Positions 17,447 to 26,308 of a stretch of DNA of 64,000 nucleotides are shown in pieces. Source of the stretch: Ancylobacter koreensis (lineage in GTDB: Bacteria; Pseudomonadota; Alphaproteobacteria; Rhizobiales; Xanthobacteraceae); assembly GCF_023016525.1 (NCBI RefSeq), contig NZ_JALKCG010000001.1, forward strand, positions 682,001 to 746,000, given 5' to 3'. The notes below the pieces were generated by a model. It worked only from the letters and a program-made list of their open reading frames with translations. It had not been told where the DNA came from and did no database searches. Numbering within the stretch: position 1 is the stretch's first letter; each line of letters starts with the position of its first letter. Both the position numbers and the translations under genes were made by a program.

Positions 17447-18820
17447 ATGTCGCTCTCGCTCGACCATCCCATTGGCGAACGCTTTTTCGGGCTGCGGCTC
17501 GACACGCTCATCCGCCTGCGCTGGCTGGCGATTTCCGGCCAGACGCTGGCCATCGTCGTCGTGCAGTGGCTGCTGGGCCTGCCGCTGCCGATCGGCGCCT
17601 GCCTCGCCGTTGTGGCGCTGTCGGCTTGGCTGAACCTTGCGCTGCGGCTGCGCAATCCGGGCGCCCGGCGGCTGTCGGATGCGGAGGCCGCATGGCTCCT
17701 GGCCTATGACATCCTCCAGCTTGCCGCCTTGCTGTTCCTCACCGGCGGCCTCGCCAACCCCTTCGCCCTGCTGTTCCTCGCCCCCGTGCTGATCTCGGCG
17801 ACCGCGCTGTCGCCACGCACCACCGTGCTGCTCGGCGTGCTGGCGGCGGTGTGCGCGGCGCTGGTCGGGCTGTGGCAGATGCCGCTGCCCTGGTCGGCGG
17901 ACGGGGCCATTGGCGCGCCGCCGGTGCTGCCGCCGATCTATCTGGTGGCGATCTGGCTGGCGCTCGCCATCGCCATCGCCTTCATCGGCGTGCATGCCTG
18001 GCGGGTCGCGGAGGAGACGCGCGAGCTCTCCGAGGCGCTGGCCGCCACCGAGCTCGTGCTGGCGCGCGAGCAGCATCTCTCCGCGCTCGACGGGCTGGCC
18101 GCCGCCGCCGCCCATGAGCTCGGCACCCCGCTCGCCACCATCACCGTGGTCGCCAAGGAACTCGGCCGCTCGCTCCCTTCCGACAGCCCCTTGAGCGACG
18201 ATATCCGTCTGGTGAGCGAACAGGCCGACCGCTGCCGCGCCATACTGCGCACGCTGACCTCGCTCGGCGCCGGCGACGCGCCCTTCGACCGCATGCCGAT
18301 CTCCCACATCATTGAGGACGTGGTGGCGCCGCACCGTAATTTCGGCATCTCCATCGAGGTGACGCTGCCCTCGCGCTCCGGTGACGAGCCGATCATCGCG
18401 CGCAATCCCGGCCTGCTCTACGGTCTCGGCAACATCGTCGAGAACGCCGTCGACTTCGCGCAGGGCCAGGTCAACATCGTCGCGGGCTGGACCGAGCTCG
18501 ACGTTACCATCACCGTCACCGATGACGGCCCCGGCTTTCCCCCCGAACTGGTCGACAGCATCGGCGCCCCCTATGTGACGAGCCGCGGCCGCCACCGCTG
18601 GCGGCGCGACGCGGTGACTGAGGGCGAGGAAGGGCAGGAGGGCCTCGGGCTCGGCGTGTTCATCGCCAAGACGCTGCTGGAGCGCTCCGGCGCCGAGCTC
18701 GCCTTCGTCAACCGTCCCCCGCCCGCGCATGGCGCCATGGTCAGTGTGCGCTGGCTGCGGCAGGTGATCGACATTTCCGGCGAGCGCGAGGCGCGCGACG
18801 ACGAATCCGCGTCGGCGTGA
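17447..18820 (+). CDS. regB: Redox sensor histidine kinase RegB/PrrB/ActS
   Basis: The 457-aa sensor has about six membrane helices. The conserved GGLANPF loop near residues 100-106 is the quinone-sensing signature of RegB. The H-box is AAAHELGTPLATI with His near 223. The redox-active Cys lies at about 263 within EQADRCRAIL, again as in RegB. The ATPase boxes are NIVENAVDFA, DDGPGFP and GLGLGVFIAKTL. RegB controls RegA in response to respiratory redox state, affecting carbon, nitrogen and hydrogen metabolism. regA follows 180 bp downstream on the same strand. Confidence 0.94.
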   Translation: MSLSLDHPIGERFFGLRLDTLIRLRWLAISGQTLAIVVVQWLLGLPLPIGACLAVVALSAWLNLALRLRNPGARRLSDAEAAWLLAYDILQLAALLFLTGGLANPFALLFLAPVLISATALSPRTTVLLGVLAAVCAALVGLWQMPLPWSADGAIGAPPVLPPIYLVAIWLALAIAIAFIGVHAWRVAEETRELSEALAATELVLAREQHLSALDGLAAAAAHELGTPLATITVVAKELGRSLPSDSPLSDDIRLVSEQADRCRAILRTLTSLGAGDAPFDRMPISHIIEDVVAPHRNFGISIEVTLPSRSGDEPIIARNPGLLYGLGNIVENAVDFAQGQVNIVAGWTELDVTITVTDDGPGFPPELVDSIGAPYVTSRGRHRWRRDAVTEGEEGQEGLGLGVFIAKTLLERSGAELAFVNRPPPAHGAMVSVRWLRQVIDISGEREARDDESASA

Positions 18821-19000
18821 GGTTCGGGCATGTAGGGCGCGAGGCGCTTGGCGTCGCCTCAGGGCGGCGTGTTTTGCGCTTGCCGCGCGCGGAGTATAAA
18901 CTCGCCGCAAAATCGAACGGGAAAGACGTCGCCCGCCCTGCCTGTGGATTTCCGCCCAGCCGTCGAAAGGCTGCGCGAACGGCACGGAGGGCCTCTGGGA

Positions 19001-19558
19001 ATGCTCGAAATGCTTGATGCCACGTCGGAAATGCAGGATCGCACGCTGCTGATCGTCGATGACGACCGCCCGTTCCTGCAGCGTCTCGCCCGCGCCATGG
19101 AATCGCGCGGCTTCACCGTTACCACGGCCGAGACGGTGGCGGACGGGCTCGCCAGCGTGGAAGGCGGCGCGCCGGCCTTCGCGGTGGTCGACATGCGGCT
19201 GGGCGACGGCAACGGCCTTGACGTGATCTCGGCGCTCAAGCGCCGCCGGCCCGAGGCGCGGGGCATCATCCTCACCGGCTACGGCAACATCGCGACCGCC
19301 GTGAATGCGGTGAAGATGGGCGCGGTGGACTACCTCGCCAAGCCGGCCGACGCCGACGATATCTGCGCCGCGCTCAATGCGCAGGGCGACTACAAGCCCC
19401 AGCTCCCCGAGAACCCGATGTCGGCCGACCGGGTGCGCTGGGAGCACATACAGCGCGTCTACGAGCTGTGCGGGCGCAACGTATCCGAGACGGCGCGCCG
19501 CCTCTCCATGCACCGCCGCACGCTCCAGCGTATCCTCGCCAAGCGCGCCCCGCGTTGA
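19001..19558 (+). CDS. regA: Redox response regulator RegA/PrrA/ActR
   Basis: The 185-aa regulator matches the family length. The receiver domain has the phosphoacceptor Asp near 64 (AVVDMRLGDGNG) and Lys in DYLAKPADADD. A proline-containing linker (QLPENPMSADRVRWEHI) precedes a Fis-type helix-turn-helix (NVSETARRLSMHRRTLQRIL) that is nearly invariant in RegA proteins. Start ATG 19001 is preceded by GGAGG at 18986. An earlier ATG at 18848 would add a tail unlike RegA. It completes the RegBA pair. Confidence 0.94.
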   Translation: MLEMLDATSEMQDRTLLIVDDDRPFLQRLARAMESRGFTVTTAETVADGLASVEGGAPAFAVVDMRLGDGNGLDVISALKRRRPEARGIILTGYGNIATAVNAVKMGAVDYLAKPADADDICAALNAQGDYKPQLPENPMSADRVRWEHIQRVYELCGRNVSETARRLSMHRRTLQRILAKRAPR

Positions 19559-19670
19559 AATCAACCTGCCCCGCCCGAATCGGCAGGTAGGGGAAAGTCC
19601 GGAAGGCGGGTGGGCCTCATCCGCCTAGGCTGACGAGATCACGCAACGTCAGCCGAGCGTTCCCGGACCG

Positions 19671-22400
19671 ATGAACGATGCCGCCGCCACGCCTGCCGCT
19701 CACCCGGCTTACGACACCGCGCCGGTCGTCCCGGCTGCCGAATGGCACGCGCTGACCCATGAGGAGGTTGCCGGCCGCCTTGCCGTCGCTGCATCGGGGC
19801 TGAGCGTCGAGGAAGCCGCCGCCCGCCTCGCGCGGCACGGGCCGAACGCGCTGCCCGAGCCGCCTGGCCGGCATCCGCTGCTGCGCTTTTTCACGCAGTT
19901 CAACAGCGCGCTGATCTATTTCCTGCTGGCCGGCGCGGCCGCGGCGCTGGCGCTCGGACACCATATCGACGCCGGGGTGATCCTCGCCGTCGTGCTCATC
20001 AATGCCGCTGTCGGCTTCGTGCAGGAGGGCAAGGCCGAGCAGGCGCTGCGGGCCATCCGCAGCATGATCGCCCCGCACGCCAGTGTGATGCGCGCCAGCC
20101 GGCGCGTCAGCGTCCACGCCCACCAACTGGTGCCGGGCGACATCGTGCTGCTGGAGGCAGGCGACCGCGTGCCGGCCGATACGCGGCTCATCCGCGCGCG
20201 CGGCATGCTGATCGACGAGGCGATCCTCACCGGCGAATCGGTCGCGGCCGCCAAACGCGAAGAGCCCGCCGCCTCCGGCGCTCCGCTCGGCGACCGGCAC
20301 TCCATGGCCTTCTCGGGCACCACGGTAGCGGCCGGGCAGGGGACCGGCATTGTCGTCTCCACCGGGCCGCACACCGAGATTGGGCGCATCGGCCGGCTGA
20401 TCGCCGAGGTGGAGCCGCTGGCGACGCCGCTGCTGCGGCAGGTCGATGCCTTCGCCCGCCGCTTCACCTGGCTGGCGATCGGAGGTGCGGCGGCGCTGTT
20501 CCTGTTCGCCGTCGGGGTGCGCGACTATGGATGGACGGATGCGCTCATCGCCGTGGTGGCGCTCGCCGTCGGCGTGGTGCCGGAGGGGCTGCCGGCGGTC
20601 ATCACCATCACGCTGGCCATCGGCGTCCGGCGCATGGCGGCGCGCAACGCGGTGATCCGGCGTCTGCCGGCGGTGGAGACGCTGGGCGCCACCTCGGTCA
20701 TCTGCTCGGACAAGACCGGCACGCTGACCCGCAACGAGATGACCGCGCGGCGCCTGATCCTGGCGCGCGGAGGCGACATCGTGGAGATCGAGGTCTCCGG
20801 CACCGGCTACGCCCCCGAGGGCGAGCTCGCCTGGCAGGGCGCCGGCGATCCCGCCATTGAGGCCGACGAGCTGCTGCGCTGCGGGCTGCTGTGCAACGAC
20901 GCCCATCTGCACAATGAGAAAGGCATCTGGCGCGTCGAGGGCGACCCGATGGAGGGCGCGCTGGTGTCGCTGGCGGTCAAGGCGGGCCTGAGCCCGGCGG
21001 TCGAGCGCGGAAGCTGGGGGCGGCTCGACGAGATTCCCTTCGACGCCGCCTACCGCTTCATGGCGAGCCTGCACCGGGGCCCGCAGGGCGAGGCCGCCAT
21101 CTTCGTCAAGGGCGCACCGGAGGATGTGCTGGCGATCTGCTACGAACCCGGCGGCCTGTGGGAAGCCGCCATCGCCCGCGCGGCGGCGCAGGGCGAGCGC
21201 CTGCTGGGCTTCGCGGCGAAGCGTCTCGATGCGCCGCCGGCCCGGCTCGACTTCCCGGATGTGAGCGAGGGCTGCGACTTCCTCGGACTGATCGGCTTCA
21301 TCGATCCGCCGCGTCCGGAGGCGGTGGCCGCCATCGCCGAATGCCGCAGCGCCGGCATCGCGGTGACGATGATCACCGGCGACCACGCCGCCACCGCCGG
21401 CGCCATCGCGCGGCAGCTCGGCCTCGCCGACGATCCCGTCGTGGTGACGGGCGCGCAGGTCGACGCCGCCTCCGACGCCGATCTCGTCGGCATCGCCGCG
21501 CGCACGGCGGTGTTCGCCCGCACCAGCCCGGAGAACAAGCTGCGCATCGTACGGGCGCTGCAATCGACCGGTGCGGTGGTGGCGATGACCGGCGACGGGG
21601 TGAACGACGCGCCCTCGCTCAGGCAGGCCGATGTCGGCATCGCCATGGGGCGCAAGGGCACCGAGGCCGCCAAGCAGGCGGCGGAAGTGGTGCTGCTCGA
21701 CGACAATTTTGCCTCCATCGTCGCGGCGGTGAAGGAGGGGCGCACCGTCTATGACAACATCCGCAAGATGATCGCCTGGACGCTGCCGACCAATGGCGGC
21801 GAGGTGCTGGCGGTCATCGCCGCCATCCTGCTCGGCATCACCATGCCGATGTCGCCGGCCCAGATCCTCTGGATCAACCTCATCCTCTCGGCGACGCTCG
21901 GCCTCGCACTGGCTTTCGAACCGACCGAGCCCGGCATCATGGCGCGCCCGCCGCGCCCTTCCCGCACCGGTCTGCTGACCCGCTTCATGCTCTGGCGGGT
22001 GGTGCTGGTCTCGCTGCTGTTCACCCTGGTTGCCTTCGCCATGTTCGCGCTGTCGCTGTGGCGCGGGCAGGGGCTGGAGATGGCGCGCACCATCGTGGTC
22101 AACACGCTGGTGGTGATGGAGATCTTCTACCTGTTCAATGTGCGCTTCCTGCACATGAACTCGATCACCTGGCGCGGCGCGCTCGGCACGCCGGCGGTGC
22201 TGGTCGCACTAGTGGCGGTGGTTGCCGGGCAGTTCGCCTTCACCTATCTCCCGGTCATGCAGGCGATCTTCGACACCCGCCCGATCGCCTTCCTTGACGG
22301 GGTGATGATCGTCGCGGTCGGCGTCGGGCTGATGGTGGTGCTGGAGTTGGAGAAGGCGCTGCTGCGGCGGCTCGGCGTCTTCACCGCCGCGCAGATGTGA
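19671..22400 (+). CDS. P2-type cation-transporting ATPase
   Basis: The 909-aa pump follows the SERCA/PMR1-like order. It has an N-terminal cation-ATPase segment, TGES at 187-190, the M4 ion site GVVPEGLPAVITIT at about 301-314, phosphorylated Asp near 347 in CSDKTGTLT, the nucleotide domain with KGAPED, and the hinge MTGDGVNDAPSL. M5-M10 follow (NLILSATLGLALAFEP). PEGLPA rather than CPx excludes a heavy-metal P1B pump. Ca2+ or Mn2+ export is likely, but Na+/K+ transport cannot be excluded by eye. The gene is monocistronic and ends 24 bp from a convergent gene. Confidence 0.9.
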   Translation: MNDAAATPAAHPAYDTAPVVPAAEWHALTHEEVAGRLAVAASGLSVEEAAARLARHGPNALPEPPGRHPLLRFFTQFNSALIYFLLAGAAAALALGHHIDAGVILAVVLINAAVGFVQEGKAEQALRAIRSMIAPHASVMRASRRVSVHAHQLVPGDIVLLEAGDRVPADTRLIRARGMLIDEAILTGESVAAAKREEPAASGAPLGDRHSMAFSGTTVAAGQGTGIVVSTGPHTEIGRIGRLIAEVEPLATPLLRQVDAFARRFTWLAIGGAAALFLFAVGVRDYGWTDALIAVVALAVGVVPEGLPAVITITLAIGVRRMAARNAVIRRLPAVETLGATSVICSDKTGTLTRNEMTARRLILARGGDIVEIEVSGTGYAPEGELAWQGAGDPAIEADELLRCGLLCNDAHLHNEKGIWRVEGDPMEGALVSLAVKAGLSPAVERGSWGRLDEIPFDAAYRFMASLHRGPQGEAAIFVKGAPEDVLAICYEPGGLWEAAIARAAAQGERLLGFAAKRLDAPPARLDFPDVSEGCDFLGLIGFIDPPRPEAVAAIAECRSAGIAVTMITGDHAATAGAIARQLGLADDPVVVTGAQVDAASDADLVGIAARTAVFARTSPENKLRIVRALQSTGAVVAMTGDGVNDAPSLRQADVGIAMGRKGTEAAKQAAEVVLLDDNFASIVAAVKEGRTVYDNIRKMIAWTLPTNGGEVLAVIAAILLGITMPMSPAQILWINLILSATLGLALAFEPTEPGIMARPPRPSRTGLLTRFMLWRVVLVSLLFTLVAFAMFALSLWRGQGLEMARTIVVNTLVVMEIFYLFNVRFLHMNSITWRGALGTPAVLVALVAVVAGQFAFTYLPVMQAIFDTRPIAFLDGVMIVAVGVGLMVVLELEKALLRRLGVFTAAQM

Positions 22401-22424
22401 GGGCGGCCGGCCGAGGTGCCGGGC

Positions 22425-23684
22425 TCACTCTTCCGCGTCGGCGACCCCGGCGGTGGCGAGCACGGCGTGCAGCAGCACGTCCGTGCCGGCGCTCGCCCAT
22501 TCCGGCGTGATGGTCTCGTCCTCATTGTGGCTGAGTCCGTCGACGCAGGGGCAGAAGATCATGGCGGCCGGCGCCACCTTATTCACCCAGCAGGCATCGT
22601 GCCCGGCGCCGGAGACGATGTCGCGGTGGGAATAGCCGAGCCGTTCCGCCGCCTCGCGTACCCGACCGACCAGAACGGGATCGAAGGCGACGGGATCGAA
22701 GGCGTTCACCTCCTCGATGGAAAGGCCGAGACCCATCTTCTCGGCGATGGCCGCCGCGCCGGTGCGCAGCTCGTCCGTCATGGCGGTGAGCACGGCAAGG
22801 TCCGGCGAGCGGAAGTCGATGGTGAACACCGCCTTGCCGGCGACGATGTTGCGCGAATTGGGGTAGACGTTGAGCTGCCCGACGGCGCCGACCGCGTGCG
22901 GGGCGTGGGCCCATGCGATCTGGTCCACCAGCTCGACGACGCGCGCGGCGCCGAGCCCGGCGTTCAGCCGGCGGCCCATCGGCGTCGAGCCGGTATGGGC
23001 ATCGCGGCCGGTCAGCGTCACCTCCAGCCAGCGCACGCCCTGCCCGTGGGTGACGACGCCGATGTCGACGCCTTCGTCCTCCAGGATCGGGCCCTGCTCG
23101 ATATGCAGCTCGAAATAGGCGTGGGGACGGCGCTGGCCGACCGGCTCCTCGCCCTTGAAGCCGATGCGCTCCAGCTCCGCGCCGAGCGCGAGTCCCTCGG
23201 CGTCGCGCCGCGCATAGGCCTCCTCAAGCCCGAGCACGCCGGCGAACACGGCCGAGGCGACCATGGCCGGAGCGAAGCGCGAGCCCTCCTCATTGGTCCA
23301 GTTCACCACCTCGACGGGATGGCGGGTGCGGATGCCGAGATCGTTCAGCGTGCGCACCACCTCCAGCGCGCCGAGCACGCCGAGCACGCCGTCGAACTTG
23401 CCGCCCGTCGGCTGGGTGTCGAGATGCGAGCCGATCATGACCGGCGCGGCGTCCGGGTCGGTGCCCTCGCGGCGGGCGAAGACGGTGCCCATGGTGTCGA
23501 CGCCGAGGGTGAGGCCGGCCGCCTCGCACCAGCGCATGAACAGCAGGCGGCCTTCCCGGTCGGCATCGGTGAGCGCCTGCCGGTTGTTGCCGCCGCGCAC
23601 TCCCGGCCCGATCCGCGCCATGTCCATGAGGCTGTCCCACAGGCGGGAGCCGTCGATGCGCAGATTGTCGGTGGGGGCGGGCAT
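22425..23684 (-). CDS. M20-family amidohydrolase: N-carbamoyl-L-amino acid hydrolase / allantoate amidohydrolase
   Basis: The 419-aa metallo-enzyme carries M20-type metal ligands in GSHLDTQPTGGKFDG, NWTNEEGSRFAP and FELHIEQGPILE, and the dimerisation/substrate segments GRDAHTGSTPMGRR and SGAGHDACW. Family members hydrolyse N-carbamoyl amino acids, beta-ureidopropionate or allantoate, releasing ammonia and CO2. Start ATG 23684 follows AGGAG. It is divergent from a hydantoinase, and two matching palindromes lie between them. Hydantoinase plus carbamoylase is the standard two-step cyclic ureide route. Which substrate applies cannot be read from sequence alone. Confidence 0.85.
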   Translation of the reverse strand: MPAPTDNLRIDGSRLWDSLMDMARIGPGVRGGNNRQALTDADREGRLLFMRWCEAAGLTLGVDTMGTVFARREGTDPDAAPVMIGSHLDTQPTGGKFDGVLGVLGALEVVRTLNDLGIRTRHPVEVVNWTNEEGSRFAPAMVASAVFAGVLGLEEAYARRDAEGLALGAELERIGFKGEEPVGQRRPHAYFELHIEQGPILEDEGVDIGVVTHGQGVRWLEVTLTGRDAHTGSTPMGRRLNAGLGAARVVELVDQIAWAHAPHAVGAVGQLNVYPNSRNIVAGKAVFTIDFRSPDLAVLTAMTDELRTGAAAIAEKMGLGLSIEEVNAFDPVAFDPVLVGRVREAAERLGYSHRDIVSGAGHDACWVNKVAPAAMIFCPCVDGLSHNEDETITPEWASAGTDVLLHAVLATAGVADAEE

Positions 23685-23751
23685 GGCGGGCTCCTGTGGA
23701 GTGGCGGGCGTGTGCACGGACTATAGCCGGCTCGCGCGCCGATGGGGAATG

Positions 23752-23766
23752 CGGTCTGACCAGTTT
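23752..23766. promoter_or_regulatory. Candidate FadR-type GntR operator, site 1
   Basis: CGGTCTGACCAGTTT contains the 9-bp palindromic core GGTC-T-GACC and the ACCAGTT arm of a FadR-like site. It lies 68 bp upstream of the amidohydrolase start. The same core recurs at 23897-23905 and 26243-26251. Binding by the GntR protein at 25428-26183 is inferred. Confidence 0.65.
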
Positions 23767-23892
23767 ACCGCACTCGCGAGGCCGATGGCGCGAGCGTTGA
23801 GTGCCGCGCGGATACGCGGATTGCCTATTCGGCAGGCGTTGCGACGCCCGAAATTTGGAATTGCCGGCCGCGCCCGGCCGCGCGATCCTCGC

Positions 23893-23906
23893 AACTGGTC
23901 AGACCA
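23893..23906. promoter_or_regulatory. Candidate FadR-type GntR operator, site 2
   Basis: AACTGGTCAGACCA matches the E. coli FadR-type operator form AACTGGTCNGACC. It is the reverse-orientation copy of site 1, with core centres 144 bp apart, and lies 68 bp upstream of the hydantoinase start. Each divergent gene thus has one site at the same distance from its start. Confidence 0.68.
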
Positions 23907-23973
23907 CAGACGGGCGCCGACCGGAACGGACGGGCGGCGTGCTTCCTTCGGAACAACCCTCCAGCGAGGCGCC

Positions 23974-25425
23974 ATGAGCGAGTTCGATACAATCATCCGC
24001 GGCGGCACCGTCGTCACCGCCTCCGACACGGTGCGGGCGGATGTCGGCATTCGCGGCGGGCGCATCGTCGCGGTGGCCGAGAGCCTGACCGGCGGGGCGA
24101 AGGAGATCGACGCCTCGGGCCTGCTGGTCATGCCCGGTGGCATCGACAGCCATGTCCATCTCGCCCAGCCGGCCTTTGGCGGTCCCGCCATGGCGGATGA
24201 TTTCGAGAGTGGCACGCGCTCGGCCATCGCGGGCGGCAACACCACCGTGCTGCCCTTCGCCCTCCAGCCGCGCGGAGCGAGCCTGCGCCAGAGCGTGATG
24301 GACTATCACAAGGAGGCGGAGGGCAAGTGTTATTGCGACTACGGCTTCCACCTCATCATCTCCGACCCGACGGCGAGCGTGCTGGGACAGGAACTGCCGG
24401 CGCTGGTGGAGGACGGCTACACCTCGTTCAAGGTCTTCATGACCTATGACGACCTGGTGCTGAACGACCGCCAGCTGCTCGACGTGTTCGACTGCGCACG
24501 CGGCTGCGGCGCCCTCGTCATGGTCCATTGCGAGGGTTACGACGCCATCCGCTTCATGACGCAGAAGCTGGAGGCCGCCGGCAAGACGGCGCCCTATTAT
24601 CACGGCACCTCCCGTCCCCAGTCGGTGGAGCGGGAGGCGACGCACCGCGCCATCAGCCATGCCGAGCTGACCGACGTGCCGATCATGGTCGTACACGTCT
24701 CCGGCCGCGAGCCGATGGAGCAGATCCGCTGGGCGCAGCAGAAGGGCCTCAAGGTCTATGGCGAGACCTGCCCGCAATATGTGGCGCTGACCGCCGAGGA
24801 CATGAAGGGCCTCAACATGGACGAGAGCGGCGGCAAATATGTCTGCTCGCCGCCGCCGCGCGACCACGCCAGCTGGGACGCCATCTGGGAAGGCATCCGC
24901 ACCGGCGTGTTCCAGACCTTCTCCTCCGACCATTGCGCCTTCTATTACGAGGGCGAGATGGGCAAGCTGAACCCGAAGGCGCGCACCTCCTTTCGCTGGG
25001 TGCCGAACGGCATTCCCGGCGTCGAGACGCGCATGCAGATCCTGTTCTCCAAGGGCGTGGTGGAAGGGCGCATCACGCTCAACGAGTTCGTGGCGCTCAC
25101 CTCGACCAACCATGCGAAGATCTACGGCCTCTACCCGAAGAAGGGCTCCATCGCCCCCGGCTTCGACGCCGACATCGTGCTGTGGGACGCGAACCGGAAG
25201 GAGACGATCACCCAGTCTCTCATGCACCACGCCGCCGACTACACGCCCTATGAGGGCATGGTGGTGACCGGCTGGCCGGTGATGACCCTGCTGCGGGGCA
25301 AGGTGATGGCCGAGGACCGGCGCATCGTCGGCGCGCCGGGCGATGGCGGGTTCCTGAAGCGCGAGCTCTCCCCCTACGCGGTACCCGCAGGTTCCGGCGG
25401 GGCGATGGGGATGGCGGGCGCGTGA
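23974..25425 (+). CDS. Dihydropyrimidinase / D-hydantoinase-family cyclic amidohydrolase
   Basis: The 483-aa TIM-barrel metallo-enzyme opens cyclic ureides such as dihydropyrimidines, hydantoins or, in some relatives, allantoin. Metal-site motifs are DSHVHLAQP (near residue 60), the carbamylated Lys in TSFKVFMTYDD, His in MVVHVSG, and Asp in FSSDHCAFYY. The length and the NGIPGVETRMQILFS segment match hydantoinases. GAGG precedes ATG 23974; the longer open frame upstream is not coding. It probably forms a functional pair with the divergent carbamoylase and is controlled by the GntR gene 2 bp downstream. Confidence 0.9.
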   Translation: MSEFDTIIRGGTVVTASDTVRADVGIRGGRIVAVAESLTGGAKEIDASGLLVMPGGIDSHVHLAQPAFGGPAMADDFESGTRSAIAGGNTTVLPFALQPRGASLRQSVMDYHKEAEGKCYCDYGFHLIISDPTASVLGQELPALVEDGYTSFKVFMTYDDLVLNDRQLLDVFDCARGCGALVMVHCEGYDAIRFMTQKLEAAGKTAPYYHGTSRPQSVEREATHRAISHAELTDVPIMVVHVSGREPMEQIRWAQQKGLKVYGETCPQYVALTAEDMKGLNMDESGGKYVCSPPPRDHASWDAIWEGIRTGVFQTFSSDHCAFYYEGEMGKLNPKARTSFRWVPNGIPGVETRMQILFSKGVVEGRITLNEFVALTSTNHAKIYGLYPKKGSIAPGFDADIVLWDANRKETITQSLMHHAADYTPYEGMVVTGWPVMTLLRGKVMAEDRRIVGAPGDGGFLKRELSPYAVPAGSGGAMGMAGA

Positions 25426-25427
25426 GC

Positions 25428-26183
25428 TTAGACAAGTTCCGCCAGTGCGATGCCCGCGCGATCGGCGGTGCGGGTGATGTGGTGGCGCATGTAATAGCCG
25501 GCGCCTTCGGGGTCGCCCATGGTGAGCGCTTCGAGGATGCGCTCGTGCTCGCGCACCGGCTCCCACAGCCGGTCGCGGCGGGCCGGCAAGCGCGAGCTTT
25601 CCAGCAGCACGCGGCCGAAGCTCGCATGCATGTCGGCGAGCAGCCGGTTGCGCGAGAAGCGCATGATGAGGCGGTGGAACTCGAAGTCGATCTGCGCGAA
25701 GGCGGCGAGGTCGGTGGCCTGTGCAGCCGCGCGCAGGCGGGCGAGATTGTCCCGAAGCTCGGCGATCTCGGTCGCGGAATGTGTCATCGCGGCGAGCTGG
25801 GCGGCGTGGCTCTCGGCAATGTAGCGGAACTGGTAGACCTCGGCCGGCGAATAGCGGGCGGCGAAACGCCAGGAGGGCGCGGGTTGGTGCTCGGGGGTCT
25901 CGTCCGCAGTCGCCCGCACATAGGTGCCGCGTCCCGGCTCGATGGAGACGAGGCCGAGCGTGGCGAGGATGGAGAGCGCCTCGCGCAGCGTCGCGCGGCT
26001 GATGTCGAGCGTGGCGGCAAGCGCGCGCTGCGGCGGCAGCGGGCCGCCCGGGGCGAAATCGCCACCCGCGATCATCCTCTGCAGCGCCGTCACGGCGAGC
26101 TGCGTAGCGCCCGGCGTGCCGGATCGCCGTGCGGCCGTTCCGGTCTGACCGCCCGCCGGCTCACCTTCGGTCTCCGGGTCCAT
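25428..26183 (-). CDS. GntR-family regulator, FadR/FCD subgroup
   Basis: The 251-aa regulator has an N-terminal winged helix (LAVTALQRMIAGGDFAPGG, then LPPQRALAATLDISRATLREAL) at about residues 28-90. The C-terminal helical FCD domain has Asp/His residues typical of its metal/effector site (FAQIDFEFHRLI, SHAAQLAAM). It lies tail-to-tail with the hydantoinase and head-to-head with allA. A FadR-like palindrome lies in the head-to-head gap, with two more in front of the hydantoinase and carbamoylase, so a local regulon is likely. A further core, CGGTCTGACCG at 26141-26151, lies inside its own first codons. Confidence 0.9.
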   Translation of the reverse strand: MDPETEGEPAGGQTGTAARRSGTPGATQLAVTALQRMIAGGDFAPGGPLPPQRALAATLDISRATLREALSILATLGLVSIEPGRGTYVRATADETPEHQPAPSWRFAARYSPAEVYQFRYIAESHAAQLAAMTHSATEIAELRDNLARLRAAAQATDLAAFAQIDFEFHRLIMRFSRNRLLADMHASFGRVLLESSRLPARRDRLWEPVREHERILEALTMGDPEGAGYYMRHHITRTADRAGIALAELV

Positions 26184-26241
26184 CTAAGCCGCCACCGCCC
26201 CCTGATCCGAGCTTTCGAGGACAGGATGACATTGCCGGCGG

Positions 26242-26255
26242 TGGTCTGACCAGTT
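26242..26255. promoter_or_regulatory. Candidate FadR-type GntR operator, site 3
   Basis: TGGTCTGACCAGTT lies 59 bp before the GntR start and 54 bp before the allA start. It contains an 11-bp palindrome (TGGTC-T-GACCA) and matches sites 1 and 2. It would allow autoregulation of the repressor and control of allA. Confidence 0.68.
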
Positions 26256-26308
26256 CAAACATGGACCTCCGGGCGGTCCGTCGGGCGCCATTCCACAGGA
26301 GACGATAG

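Noticed and set aside
19617..22154. Open frame of about 845 codons opposite the P-type ATPase
   Set aside because: It is rich in His/Asp/Arg repeats typical of antisense GC-rich frames, whereas the plus-strand frame has every P-type ATPase motif.
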